A stretch of DNA of 64,000 bases from Merdimmobilis hominis (GTDB lineage: Bacteria > Bacillota > Clostridia > Oscillospirales > Ruminococcaceae). Every line of letters begins with the position of its first letter. Within the stretch, counting starts at the first letter, position 1. Positions 24,133 to 32,565 of the stretch are shown piece after piece. The notes beneath the pieces were generated by a model. It saw only the letters and a list, made by a program, of their open reading frames with translations. It had not been told where the DNA came from and ran no database searches. Location of the stretch: assembly GCF_021109255.1 (NCBI RefSeq), contig NZ_JAJODG010000002.1; one strand, given 5' to 3'. Both the position numbers and the translations under genes were made by a program.

Positions 24133-25716
24133 ATGAGCCTGGGTTTATTTGACGTGGTAGGGCCGATTATGCACGGCCCCTCCAGCAACCACACCGCCGG
24201 CGCCAACCGCATTGGGTACCTGGCCCGGCAGATCATGGGCGGCGCGCCCCGGCAACTGACCTTCGGCTTCCACCCCATCTTTATGGGCATGTTCCCCGGA
24301 CACCGCACCCACATCGCCATGCTGGCCGGGTGCCTGGGCCTACGGGAGTATGACGAAGCCTGTAACCTCTCCAAACAGCTGGCGGACAAAGAGGGGATCA
24401 CCCTCGCCTGCCGGCCCATCGAAGGGGAGGAAGTCGACCGCAACACCATGCGGATCACCGGCCGGGTAGACGGGGTGGATTGGCTGCTCAACGGCATCTC
24501 GGTGGGCGGGGGCAACATCGTCTTTGACCAGGTCAACGGGGTGAAAACCGACATCGACGGCAACTGCTATCTCACCCTGCTCCTATTCCGCCCAGGGACC
24601 GACTGCGCCGTTCTCCAGGAGGCCATCCGGGCCGGGCGCAAAGACCTGTTCCACCTGTATTTTGGGTCGGACAAGAAGGAAGTCCTGCTCATCGCCGAGA
24701 CCCGGGACGCCGTCTCCCAGGACGAGCTTGCCGGGTGGATCGATCTGGGCGGCAGGGAAAACCTGATCCTCTCCCGCCGGGTGGAGCCTCTCTACCCCTT
24801 TGCGGACAAGGGGGATGCACCCCAGCTGTTCACCACTTTTGAAGAGTGGATGGATTTATGTAAAGGCCGTCCCCTCATCGACACCGTCTACGCCTATGAG
24901 GAGCAGCGCAGCCACCGCACCCGTCAGGAAATTTTGGAAGAAGCCCTGCGGTCGGTGCGGGTGATTCAAAAGTCCATGGTGCAGGGCATCCAGGGGAACA
25001 ACCAATTGATCGGCGGCCTGTGCACCGGAAGCGATGGCAAGGCCATGGCCGACTACGCCAAAAGCGGCCGCACCCTGCTGGGGGAGACCTTCTCCATGGC
25101 CATTGCCCGGGCCCTCTCCATGGCGGAGATCAGCGCCTCGGCAGGGCTTTTGGTGGCGGTACCCACCTCCGGGTCAGCGGGCACCCTGCCCGGCGTGCTG
25201 TTCACCGTAGCCCAGCAGCTCCACAAAGATGAAACCGCCTTGGCGGAGTCCTTCCTGGTTGCAGCTGCTGTGGGCATGGTGGTGGGCAACACCTGCAGCT
25301 TCTCCGGCTCCATCGGCGGCTGCCAGGCGGAGATCGGCATTGGGGCCGGCATGGCCGCAGGCGGTGCCGTCTGGCTGGCGGGGGGTTCCCCGGAGGCAGT
25401 GGCCCATGGGGCGGCTTTGGCCATCAAAAACACCCTGGGCCTCATCTGCGATCCGCCCGCCAGCCCGGTGGAGGTCCCCTGCATCAAGCGCAACGCCATG
25501 GGGGTTTCGGTCGCCATGATGGCGGCGGAGATGTCCCTTGCCGGCATCCGCAGCGTCATGCCGCCGGACGACGTGGTCGCTGCCCTCAAGGACACCCAGG
25601 AACGGCTCCCCACCGAGCTGCGGGGCGCCTGTGTCGGCGGCCTTGCGGCGGCTCCTTACGCCAAGGTGCTCCAGGCAAAGTGGCAGAAAAAACTGGATTC
25701 CCTGCGGGAGTTGTAG
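24133..25716 (+). CDS. sdaA: L-serine ammonia-lyase, iron-sulfur-dependent, single chain
   Basis: 527 aa. Converts L-serine to pyruvate and ammonia using a [4Fe-4S] cluster instead of PLP. Beta and alpha parts, separate genes in Bacillus, are fused here: the beta-type N-terminus (VVGPIMHGPSSNHTAGANRI) runs through a linker to the alpha domain with GSAGTLPGVLF, NTCSFSGSIGGCQAEIGIG and ICDPPASPVEVPCIKRN, containing the cluster cysteines. AAGGAG precedes ATG 24133 by 9 nt; an in-frame TTG at 24124 is less likely. Pyruvate formed here can feed the acetate pathway ending in ackA. Confidence 0.95.
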   Translation: MSLGLFDVVGPIMHGPSSNHTAGANRIGYLARQIMGGAPRQLTFGFHPIFMGMFPGHRTHIAMLAGCLGLREYDEACNLSKQLADKEGITLACRPIEGEEVDRNTMRITGRVDGVDWLLNGISVGGGNIVFDQVNGVKTDIDGNCYLTLLLFRPGTDCAVLQEAIRAGRKDLFHLYFGSDKKEVLLIAETRDAVSQDELAGWIDLGGRENLILSRRVEPLYPFADKGDAPQLFTTFEEWMDLCKGRPLIDTVYAYEEQRSHRTRQEILEEALRSVRVIQKSMVQGIQGNNQLIGGLCTGSDGKAMADYAKSGRTLLGETFSMAIARALSMAEISASAGLLVAVPTSGSAGTLPGVLFTVAQQLHKDETALAESFLVAAAVGMVVGNTCSFSGSIGGCQAEIGIGAGMAAGGAVWLAGGSPEAVAHGAALAIKNTLGLICDPPASPVEVPCIKRNAMGVSVAMMAAEMSLAGIRSVMPPDDVVAALKDTQERLPTELRGACVGGLAAAPYAKVLQAKWQKKLDSLREL

Positions 25717-25722
25717 GATGCA

Positions 25723-25759
25723 AACAAGGCGGCGGCCTAGTGGCCGCCGCCTTGTTTTG
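25723..25759 (+). terminator. Terminator of the serine dehydratase gene
   Basis: CAAGGCGGCGGCC pairs with GGCCGCCGCCTTG, then TTTTG. Confidence 0.9.
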
Positions 25760-25797
25760 TTTGGGGAAAATGTTCTGCCGGGATTTCCACAATGGGA

Positions 25798-26007
25798 TTA
25801 GTCCCGGATGGCTCCCTCTTCGGGGTCCCGGAACAGCAGAGAAATCGTCCAGATGCCAGCCAGCGCAACCAAGGTGTATACAATGCGGCTGATGATCGCC
25901 CCCTGGCCGCCAAACAGCCAAGCGACGGTGTCAAATTGGAAAATTCCAATGCCGCCCCAGTTGAGGGCGCCGATGATCACCAATATCAAAGCGATTTTAT
26001 CCAGCAT
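25798..26007 (-). CDS. DUF378 family small membrane protein
   Basis: 69 aa with two membrane helices (LILVIIGALNWGGIGIF and RIVYTLVALAGIWTISLLF) and the family hallmark GALNWG, ending in a charged tail. Function unknown. AAAGGAG precedes ATG 26007. Converges with the serine dehydratase gene. Confidence 0.85.
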   Translation of the reverse strand: MLDKIALILVIIGALNWGGIGIFQFDTVAWLFGGQGAIISRIVYTLVALAGIWTISLLFRDPEEGAIRD

Positions 26008-26150
26008 ACTTTCAGCTCCTTTTGCTGGTAAGATGAGCGTTCCATTCTGTCACGCAGCATTAGTATGGCTGGCTGTTGCGGCAAATATGCAGCCCATCAA
26101 AAACACCGTTGATAAAATTTTCCAATTTTTTGATGATTGATAGAATTCCC

Positions 26151-26179
26151 TTGTAAATTCCCCTATTTTTCCATATACT
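26151..26179 (+). promoter_or_regulatory. Promoter of the mgtC-like gene
   Basis: TTGTAA (26151-26156), 17-nt spacer, TATACT (26174-26179). Confidence 0.7.
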
Positions 26180-26213
26180 AGACTTAATTGCTATTTTGTA
26201 AGGGGGATTTCCT

Positions 26214-26924
26214 GTGGATTCTGTTCAACTTACCGCATACTTGGCTGAACTGAACCCTGTCTCCATCTTTCTGCGGCTGCTGTTGGCCACTTTATGCGGC
26301 GGGCTCATCGGCATGGAGCGGGGGAAAAAACGCCGCGCCGCCGGGTTCCGGACCCACATCTTGGTCTGTTTGGGATCTTCCGTCACCATGATCACCAACC
26401 AGTATCTGTTCACCGTGGTCAGCAACGGCGCAGGGGACCCGGGACGGCTGGGCGCACAGGTGATCAGCGGCATCGGCTTTTTGGGGGCGGGCACCATCAT
26501 CGTCACCGGGCGGCAGCAGATTAAGGGGCTAACCACTGCCGCCGGGCTATGGGCCTCCGCTTGTATGGGCTTGGCTATTGGGGCAGGGTTTTACCTAGCA
26601 GCTGTCATCGCCTTTGGGTTCATCTTTGTGGTGGTCACCATGCTCGGCAGCTTAGACGATTATTTTTACAGCCGTTCCCGGACCATCTCTTTGTATATTG
26701 AGCTAAAAAACACCTTTTATTTCAAGGATTTGATCTCCTATTTAAAGGAGTCCCACCGCAAAATTGACAGCATTGATGTGGAAAAGGGCCAAGACCCAGG
26801 CCACGGCCACGACATCCTGGGGATTTTTCTCATCCTGCGGCTTCCCAAAGGCCGCAACGAATCAGGGGTCTTGGCGGAGATCCGCACCCTGCCCGGGGTC
26901 TCCTTTGCCGAGGAATTGGAGTAA
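26214..26924 (+). CDS. MgtC/SapB family membrane protein
   Basis: 236 aa from GTG 26214 (AAGGGGG upstream). The membrane domain has the family motifs RLLLATLCGGLIGMERG, AAGFRTHILVCLGSS, QVISGIGFLGAGTII and LTTAAGLWASACMGLAIG, followed by a cytosolic ACT-like C-terminal domain (from about 150). MgtC-type proteins support growth at low Mg2+ or modulate the ATP synthase; which applies here is unknown. The alanine racemase remnant follows 60 bp downstream. Confidence 0.9.
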   Translation: MDSVQLTAYLAELNPVSIFLRLLLATLCGGLIGMERGKKRRAAGFRTHILVCLGSSVTMITNQYLFTVVSNGAGDPGRLGAQVISGIGFLGAGTIIVTGRQQIKGLTTAAGLWASACMGLAIGAGFYLAAVIAFGFIFVVVTMLGSLDDYFYSRSRTISLYIELKNTFYFKDLISYLKESHRKIDSIDVEKGQDPGHGHDILGIFLILRLPKGRNESGVLAEIRTLPGVSFAEELE

Positions 26925-26985
26925 TTTCATAGAGAATGGGGAGTTCCCCTTTCCCCAACCGATATTAGAAAGAGAGGACCGAGGG

Positions 26986-27411
26986 ATGAAATATCAACAA
27001 GACCGCGCTTGGATGGAGATTTCCCTGGATGCCATCGAAGAGAATTACCGCCGCATCTGTGGGTTTATCGGCCCGGATCGGCAGATCATGGCAGTGATCC
27101 CCCTCGGCTTTGCCGACGGCATCCGCCGCTCCATCGCCGGGCAGGTGCCCTTCCTTCTCCATGGAAAGCGTGTTCCCATCCTGGGTAAAATCTGCATGGA
27201 TTACACCACGCTGGATGTCACCGACATCCCAGAGGCCCAGGAAGGGGACCTGGTCACCGTCTTTGGCGAGGACGGCGGCCTCTCCTTCCAGTCCTATGAA
27301 CTGGCGGCCTGTTATCCCGGCTCGGTGGGGGAGCTGACCAGCATCCTCAGCCCCCGCATCCCCCGGTTCTACACCCGCAAAGGAAAAATTGTGGGCCGGC
27401 TGGATGAATAA
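26986..27411 (+). pseudogene. Alanine racemase with an in-frame internal deletion
   Basis: 141 codons. The N-terminus (WMEISLDAIEENYRRICGFI...QIMAV) is the start of an alanine racemase. Instead of VKADAYGHG with the PLP lysine, the frame jumps directly to IPLGFADGIRRS and the complete C-terminal beta domain (VPILGKICMDYTTLDVTDIP, GSVGELTSILSPRIPRFYTR). About 230 residues of the TIM barrel are missing. The catalytic tyrosine of the usual G-Y-A-D-G is also Phe. The frame is still open with GAGAGGACCGAGGG before ATG 26986, so a small beta-domain protein could be made, but racemase activity is impossible. Confidence 0.8.
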
Positions 27412-27414
27412 AAA

Positions 27415-27457
27415 TGCAAAAATCCCCCTCTCCCAATGGGAGAGGGGGATTTTTTCT
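27415..27457. terminator. Bidirectional terminator
   Basis: AAAATCCCCCTCTCCC pairs with GGGAGAGGGGGATTTT across AAT; serves the racemase remnant and the convergent coiled-coil gene. Confidence 0.9.
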
Positions 27458-27956
27458 ATTCTGTGGGGCCCTGTTGCTGCTGGTGCTGCATAGCCTGCTG
27501 CAATTGCTTTTGGGCCCCTTTGATAGCCTGCCGGGTGGTCTTGATGTCCGACAGGGCTTTGAGCATGGTATCTTCGGTCTGCTTGAGCAGGTTGTCCGAA
27601 AACTCCTGGGATGCCTGGCGCATCTCCCGGGATTTGTTCTGGGCCTGGCTGATGATCTCCGCCGCCCGCAGCTGGGACTGTTTGACCACCTCTTCCTGGG
27701 CGATCATGGCCCGGGCGCGGTCCTCCGCTTTGCGGACGATGGCCTCCGCCTCCCGTTTGGCGGTGGTGATGATGTCGGTGCGGTCCACCACAATGGCTTT
27801 GGCCTGCTTGATCTCGGTGGGCAGGTTGAGCCGGACATCGTCCAGCAGGTCGCGGACCTTTTCCGCGTCCACCACACAGCGCCCGCCGGATAGGGGAAGG
27901 CTCCAGGCTTTGTCCAGCAGATCGTCCAACTGATCCAGAATTTCTTCGATGTTCAT
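27456..27956 (-). CDS. Coiled-coil protein of the DivIVA-like / ATPase-stalk-like type
   Basis: 166 aa. A short N-terminal region (MNIEEILDQLDDLLDKAW) is followed by a long charged helix from about residue 45 to 150 (AKREAEAIVRKAEDRARAMI, SQLRAAEIISQAQNKSREMR) and a Gln-rich tail. Similar proteins next to coaD in Clostridia are annotated ATPase or DivIVA-related; no catalytic motif is visible. AGGAGG precedes ATG 27956, 14 bp after coaD. Confidence 0.65.
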   Translation of the reverse strand: MNIEEILDQLDDLLDKAWSLPLSGGRCVVDAEKVRDLLDDVRLNLPTEIKQAKAIVVDRTDIITTAKREAEAIVRKAEDRARAMIAQEEVVKQSQLRAAEIISQAQNKSREMRQASQEFSDNLLKQTEDTMLKALSDIKTTRQAIKGAQKQLQQAMQHQQQQGPTE

Positions 27957-27970
27957 GACAAATCCTCCTT

Positions 27971-28474
27971 CTATTGTGGGTTCCCCTGCTTTTTGCAAAG
28001 CCGCTCCCGCACCTCATTGTAAATGGCGCGGGGGACGAAATCCGTGATGTCGCCGTCGAACATGGCAACCTGCTTGACCAGGCTGGAACTCAGATACATG
28101 TTCTGGGTGCTGGTGGTCAAGAAGACGGTTTCCGCATAAGGCAGCATTTTTTTGTTGGTGAGGGCCATCTGGAATTCGTATTCAAAATCTGATACTGCCC
28201 GAAGGCCCTTGACAATGGCCACCGCCCCCTTCTCCCGCACATAGTCAATGAGCAGGCCGCAATAGGCGTCCACCTTGACGTTGGGCATCCCCTCCACCGA
28301 TTTGCGGATCATCTCCACCCGTTCCTCAGGGGTGAAGCTGGGGGTTTTGGCGGGGTTGATCACCACTAGGACGATCACCTGGTCAAACAGGGTGGCCGCC
28401 CGGCGGATAATGTCCAGGTGTCCCAAAGTGATGGGGTCAAAGCTGCCGGGGCAGACCGCAATTCTCGTTTCCAA
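27971..28474 (-). CDS. coaD: Phosphopantetheine adenylyltransferase
   Basis: 167 aa, penultimate step of coenzyme A synthesis. The nucleotidyltransferase motif PGSFDPITLGHLDII (T-x-G-H at about 16-19) and the conserved VKGLRAVSDFEYEFQMA and YLSSSLVKQVA are present. The start is TTG 28474, directly after the rsmD stop, with AGAGGAAG 5 nt upstream. The rsmD-coaD pairing is typical of Firmicutes. Confidence 0.96.
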   Translation of the reverse strand: METRIAVCPGSFDPITLGHLDIIRRAATLFDQVIVLVVINPAKTPSFTPEERVEMIRKSVEGMPNVKVDAYCGLLIDYVREKGAVAIVKGLRAVSDFEYEFQMALTNKKMLPYAETVFLTTSTQNMYLSSSLVKQVAMFDGDITDFVPRAIYNEVRERLCKKQGNPQ

Positions 28475-29017
28475 TTATGCTTCCTCTTTTCGATACACGG
28501 TGATTTTTTTCTTGCCGTAGCGGTATTCTTTATACAGAGCGAAAGCCCCCGCTTTCTGGGGAAGGATCTCATTCTTCTCGCTCTCGCAGAGGATGACGCC
28601 GCCTTCCTCCATCTTGCCGGCCAACAGGGGAAGGGCTTCATCCAAAAGGCCCTTTTGATAGGGCGGGTCCAGAAGGGCGATGGAAAACCGGTCGCCGGTG
28701 GACTTCAAAAACCCGAGGGCGTCCATAGCGGCCACCCGGGACTTCTGCGCCAGCCCAGTGGACTGGAGGTTGGCCCGGATGACCTCCTGTGCCTCCCGAG
28801 AGGCGTCTACAAACACCGCGAATTTCGCCCCGCGGCTCAGGGCCTCAATGCCAAGCTGGCCAGAGCCTGCAAACAGGTCCAGCACCATGGCTTCTTCCAC
28901 TTCAAACTGAATGATGCTGAACATGGCCTCTTTGACCATGTCCGAAGTCGGGCGGGTTTCCAGCCCTTGGGGCGCTTCCAATTTTCTGCCGCGGGCAGAT
29001 CCTGTGATAACTCTCAT
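28475..29017 (-). CDS. rsmD: 16S rRNA (guanine966-N2)-methyltransferase
   Basis: 180 aa. MRVITGSARGRKLEAP and RPTSDMVKEAMFSII at the N-terminus, SAM loop VLDLFAGSGQLGIEALSRGA (about 45-64) and catalytic DPPY (about 115) define RsmD. GGGAGGT precedes ATG 29017. Abuts coaD. Confidence 0.95.
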   Translation of the reverse strand: MRVITGSARGRKLEAPQGLETRPTSDMVKEAMFSIIQFEVEEAMVLDLFAGSGQLGIEALSRGAKFAVFVDASREAQEVIRANLQSTGLAQKSRVAAMDALGFLKSTGDRFSIALLDPPYQKGLLDEALPLLAGKMEEGGVILCESEKNEILPQKAGAFALYKEYRYGKKKITVYRKEEA

Positions 29018-29052
29018 GGTACCTCCCAGCGGATGGGAATCCGCTTTGTTCT

Positions 29053-29081
29053 ATTATCCTAAGTTTGGGGATTTTTGTCAA
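29053..29081 (-). promoter_or_regulatory. Promoter of rsmD-coaD
   Basis: On the minus strand TTGACA (29076-29081), 17-nt spacer, GATAAT (29053-29058). Confidence 0.75.
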
Positions 29082-29123
29082 CCCCGCAGGGAATAGGGCG
29101 GCGTTGGGGGAAAGTGGATAGAA

Positions 29124-30998
29124 TCACTCCCCATCCTCCGCGATTTTCTCCTCCTCTTGAGGGAAGAGCTCCGGGTGGAGGTATTCATACACCGCCTGGG
29201 CCTTTTGCCGGCTGATGCCTTTGACCTGGCACAGCTGTTCCACTGTGGCCTCGGTCATAGCCTTCTTGGTTTTAAAATGCTGAAACAGCGCCTTGGCCCG
29301 GGTGGGGCCGATGCCCTCCACCGTGGTGAGGGCCAGCTCCAGCCCGGCTTTCTGGTGCTTCTGCCGGCTGTAGGAGATGGCAAACCGGTGTACCTCCTCT
29401 TGGATGGTGGAGATCAAGGTGAACGCCCCCCGCTGGGAACCGATGGCGATCTCTCCCCCATCCAAGGCGATGGCCCGGGTGCGGTGGCGGTCGTCCTTGA
29501 CCATGCCAAAAAGGGGGATCTCCACCCCGAACTGGGCCAGCACTGGGGCGACGGCGCTCACATGGCCTTTGCCGCCGTCCAGCAGGATCAGGTCGGGCAG
29601 CCGCCCAAAGGAGACCCCGCTTTCCTTCTCCTCCTCATACCGCTTCATCCGGCGGGTGATCACCTCCCGCATGGAGCCGTAGTCATCGATGCCGTTGACC
29701 GTCTTGATGCTGAACCGCTTGTAAGCGGATTTGAGGGGTTTTCCCCCTTCAAATACCACCATGCCCGCCACCACCGTATCGCTGCCGATGTTGGAGATGT
29801 CGTAGGCTTCAATATACCGGGGGGGCTTCTTCAGCCCCAGCAGTTTGGCCAGTTCTGCCAAGGCGGCTACATCCCGGCCGGACTGCTCGGTCAAATGGGA
29901 GATCTGCTGGGCGGCGTTGGTAATGGCCATCTGCACCAGTTTGTGCTGTTCCCCCCGCTGGGGGATGTGCAGGGTCACCTTTTTCCCCGCCTGCTGGGTG
30001 ATGTATTCCTCCACCAGCTCCGGGTCCTCATATTGGTCGTCGATTTCGATTAAGGGCGGGATGTCGCTGTTGCCCGAGTAATACCGCACCAGGAATTCGC
30101 TGCGAGCCTCGGGGAGGCTGTCCACCTCCCCGAGGAAGAAGTCCTGCTTGTCCACCAGCCGCTCCTCCCGGAATTTTAGCACCACGGCGCAGGTGTCGCC
30201 GCTGCCTTGGACAAAGGCGTGGACATCCTGGTTCACCGCTTTGGCGTAGACCACCTTTTGCTGCTCGTTGATCTTCTGGATGGCTTTGATCCGATCCCGG
30301 TAGTGGGCGGCCTTTTCAAATTCCAGGTTTTCCGCTGCCTCCTCCATCTTTTTCTCCAAAATTTTTAGGGTGGCATTGCCGCCCCCCTTGATGAAATCCA
30401 TAGCCTGGGAGAGGGTCTCGGCGTACTCCTCTTTGGAGATTTTACCTTGGCACAGGCCCATGCACCGGCGCATGTGGAAGTTGAGGCAGGGCCTTCCCTT
30501 GCCGAATTCCTGGGGGAATTTGCGGCTGCAGGAGGGCAGGGCGAACACCCGGTTTGCCTCATCCACCGTCTGTTTCACCACAAATCCGGAGATATAGGGT
30601 CCGATATAGGTTGCCCCGTCGTCCAGCCGCTGTTTGGCCGATTCGATGCGGGGGTATTCTTCATTGGTAATTTTAATGTAGGTGTACCCCTTGTCATCCT
30701 TGAGGAGGATGTTGTATTTTGGGGTGTGGTATTTGATCAGGCTGCATTCCAGCACCAAAGCTTCAAATTCGCTATCGGTGACGATGTATTCAAAGTCATC
30801 CACGTGCTGCACCATCTGATACACCTTGGGCAGGTGTTTGTCAATGGATCGGAAATAGCTGGAAACCCTGTTTTTTAGGGATTTCGCCTTGCCGATATAG
30901 ATAATATTCCCCGATTTATCCTTCATGATATATACACCTGGCTGCATGGGCAGGTTTTTCACCCGCTTTTTCAGCCGGGCCAGAATTTCATCGGTCAA
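29124..30998 (-). CDS. uvrC: Excinuclease ABC subunit C
   Basis: 624 aa. Makes the dual incisions of nucleotide excision repair. Order of domains: GIY-YIG nuclease (GVYIMKDKSGNIIYIGKAKS), Cys-containing segment, UVR motif (LEFEKAAHYRDRIKAIQ), RNase H-like nuclease (YIEAYDISNIGSDTVVAGMV...LILLDGGKGHV), and C-terminal HhH pair (VEGIGPTRAKALFQHF, VKGISRQKAQAVYEYL). The start is TTG 30998, with AAAGGAGG 8 nt upstream; the open frame beyond it enters the 107-bp repeat. The repeat copy at 31071 supplies an extended -10 in the right direction. Confidence 0.97.
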   Translation of the reverse strand: MTDEILARLKKRVKNLPMQPGVYIMKDKSGNIIYIGKAKSLKNRVSSYFRSIDKHLPKVYQMVQHVDDFEYIVTDSEFEALVLECSLIKYHTPKYNILLKDDKGYTYIKITNEEYPRIESAKQRLDDGATYIGPYISGFVVKQTVDEANRVFALPSCSRKFPQEFGKGRPCLNFHMRRCMGLCQGKISKEEYAETLSQAMDFIKGGGNATLKILEKKMEEAAENLEFEKAAHYRDRIKAIQKINEQQKVVYAKAVNQDVHAFVQGSGDTCAVVLKFREERLVDKQDFFLGEVDSLPEARSEFLVRYYSGNSDIPPLIEIDDQYEDPELVEEYITQQAGKKVTLHIPQRGEQHKLVQMAITNAAQQISHLTEQSGRDVAALAELAKLLGLKKPPRYIEAYDISNIGSDTVVAGMVVFEGGKPLKSAYKRFSIKTVNGIDDYGSMREVITRRMKRYEEEKESGVSFGRLPDLILLDGGKGHVSAVAPVLAQFGVEIPLFGMVKDDRHRTRAIALDGGEIAIGSQRGAFTLISTIQEEVHRFAISYSRQKHQKAGLELALTTVEGIGPTRAKALFQHFKTKKAMTEATVEQLCQVKGISRQKAQAVYEYLHPELFPQEEEKIAEDGE

Positions 30999-31070
30999 TG
31001 GTTCCCCTCCTTTCCATAAGCCGCCGCACTCCGAACCTTTGCCGGTGAATGAAGCGCATCCCAAGCCATT

Positions 31071-31181
31071 GTACCATAAAGTCTGCACAAACGATAGGAA
31101 TTGCGGTGCGGCTCTCGCCGCAAAGGGCTTCGCCCTGCAAGCAATTCTTCGAATGCCACAGCTTCGCTGTGGCTATTGTAC
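31071..31181 (-). repeat. Single copy of the 107-bp repeat upstream of uvrC
   Basis: On the minus strand it reads GTACAATAGCCACAGCGAAG onward through GAATTGCTTGCAGGGCGAAG and ends GTGCAGACTTTATGGTACAAT. GTAC to GTAC is 107 bp, the same period as the array at 3873. The TGGTACAAT end points at uvrC. Confidence 0.9.
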
Positions 31182-31219
31182 CACAAAATACCGGAGAGAA
31201 AAAGCAGTGCCCCCATCCT

Positions 31220-31248
31220 TGCCAACCTGCCAACGATTTGCTATGATG
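31220..31248 (+). promoter_or_regulatory. Promoter of the gamma carbonic anhydrase gene
   Basis: TTGCCA (31220-31225), 17-nt spacer, TATGAT (31243-31248). Confidence 0.75.
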
Positions 31249-31280
31249 AAACAAAGTCCACCTAAAAGGAGTTTTTTGGT

Positions 31281-31790
31281 ATGATACAATCCCTTGGTTC
31301 CCACTGCCCTTCCATCGATTCCACCGCCTTTGTGGCGGAAAACGCCACCCTTGTGGGGAAAGTCTCGGTCGGCCCCGGCGCCAGCGTCTGGTATGGCGCC
31401 GTGCTGCGGGCCGACTTAGCCGCCATTCAGGTGGGCGCCGGCAGCAATATCCAAGACAACTGCGTCCTTCACCTAGACGAAGGCATGCCCTGCCTGGTAG
31501 GCGAAGGGGTGACAGTGGGCCATGGGGCAATCCTCCACGGCTGCACCATAGAAGACAACTGCCTCATTGGGATGGGAGCCATCCTCCTCAACGGGGCGGT
31601 CATCGGCCGGGATTCCATGGTGGGGGCCGGGGCACTCATCACCCAGAACACCGTCATTCCGGCGGGGAGTTTGGTACTTGGGTCCCCGGCTAAAGTCAAA
31701 CGGATGCTGACCCCGGAGGAGGTGGAATCCATCCGCCGCTCCGCCCAGGAGTACCGGCAGATGGCCGCTCTCCACCAGGTCGGGAAGTAG
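31281..31790 (+). CDS. Gamma-class carbonic anhydrase family protein
   Basis: 169 aa left-handed beta-helix of hexapeptide repeats (VGKVSVGPGASVWYGAVLRA, IQVGAGSNIQDNCVLH). Histidines at VLHLD and TVGHGAILHGC occupy the zinc positions of the YrdA/PaaY group. Probable cytosolic trimer interconverting CO2 and bicarbonate, although not all members are active. AAAGGAG precedes ATG 31281. Monocistronic. Confidence 0.9.
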   Translation: MIQSLGSHCPSIDSTAFVAENATLVGKVSVGPGASVWYGAVLRADLAAIQVGAGSNIQDNCVLHLDEGMPCLVGEGVTVGHGAILHGCTIEDNCLIGMGAILLNGAVIGRDSMVGAGALITQNTVIPAGSLVLGSPAKVKRMLTPEEVESIRRSAQEYRQMAALHQVGK

Positions 31791-31835
31791 TTCCCATCCG
31801 TCCGAGGGGATTCGGCTATTTTCCAAAATATGCAA

Positions 31836-31870
31836 CAAGGGGGCTGACGATGGTCAGCCCCCTCCTGTCA
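31836..31870. terminator. Bidirectional terminator between the carbonic anhydrase gene and ptsH
   Basis: AGGGGGCTGAC pairs with GTCAGCCCCCT across GATG. Confidence 0.8.
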
Positions 31871-31890
31871 TGCAATTTGTAAGAAAAAGC

Positions 31891-32160
31891 CTAGTGGTTC
31901 TCAGTGAAACCGGAATCCACCAGTTTTACCAGGCCTTCCACAGCCTGCTCCTCGTCGGGACCGTCCGCGATGATGCGGATGGTGATCCCCCCGACAATAC
32001 CCAAGGAGAGTACGCCCAGAAGGCTCTTAGCGTTGACTCTGCGCTCCTCTTTCTCCACCCAGATGGAGGACTTGTACTCGTTGGCTTTCTGGATGAAAAA
32101 AGTAGCGGGACGAGCGTGCAAACCGACCTGATTCTTAACAAAAACTTCTTTCACAAACAT
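31891..32160 (-). CDS. ptsH: HPr phosphocarrier protein
   Basis: 89 aa. GLHARPA carries the phospho-accepting His15 and NAKSLLGVLSLG the regulatory Ser46 of HPr kinase/CcpA control, so it is true HPr and not Crh (which lacks the histidine). Passes phosphate from enzyme I to PTS sugar transporters and acts in carbon catabolite repression. GGAGAG precedes ATG 32160. ptsI is not adjacent. Confidence 0.96.
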   Translation of the reverse strand: MFVKEVFVKNQVGLHARPATFFIQKANEYKSSIWVEKEERRVNAKSLLGVLSLGIVGGITIRIIADGPDEEQAVEGLVKLVDSGFTENH

Positions 32161-32267
32161 GGTTCATACTCTCCTATACACGTAATGTTTGGGACGTATT
32201 GTATCTGCACGGCGGTTTTCTTCGCTGATAGGGCAAATCCCCGCCAAAACCTGCATTGATTAAGTTC

Positions 32268-32295
32268 ATTATAACATATCCAAAGCGATCGTCAA
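32268..32295 (-). promoter_or_regulatory. Promoter of ptsH
   Basis: On the minus strand TTGACG (32290-32295), 16-nt spacer, TATAAT (32268-32273); leader of about 100 nt. Confidence 0.75.
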
Positions 32296-32479
32296 TCCGA
32301 AAGGCTGGGAATGGGGCAGGTTTTCCCAAATTTCTGCTTGTTTTCCATAACCTGCACATTCATCCCCCAGTTGTTTGGTTGAAATCACTAGTAAGTTTTC
32401 AACATAATAAGCAGATTATACACTCCATAGGGGGAAATATCCGCTGTTCCAGTTATGCCTTGTACACAAGCCCTGTCTT

Positions 32480-32512
32480 TCCCCGCTGATCGCAGCGGGG
32501 GCTTTTCCGGGA
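32480..32512. terminator. Hairpin downstream of trmD
   Basis: CCCCGCT (from 32482) pairs with AGCGGGG and is followed by GCTTTTCC on the plus strand. It is the only structure seen in the otherwise empty 32296-32565 stretch and may end the trmD operon. Confidence 0.45.
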
Positions 32513-32565
32513 TTTGTTTGGATTCTCCCCGGTTTTGCGCCTATTTTGCAAGAATTCCTGCAAAA

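Noticed and set aside
30999..31088. uvrC start upstream at 31088
   Set aside because: The added residues are translated from the edge of the repeat; AAAGGAGG points to TTG 30998.
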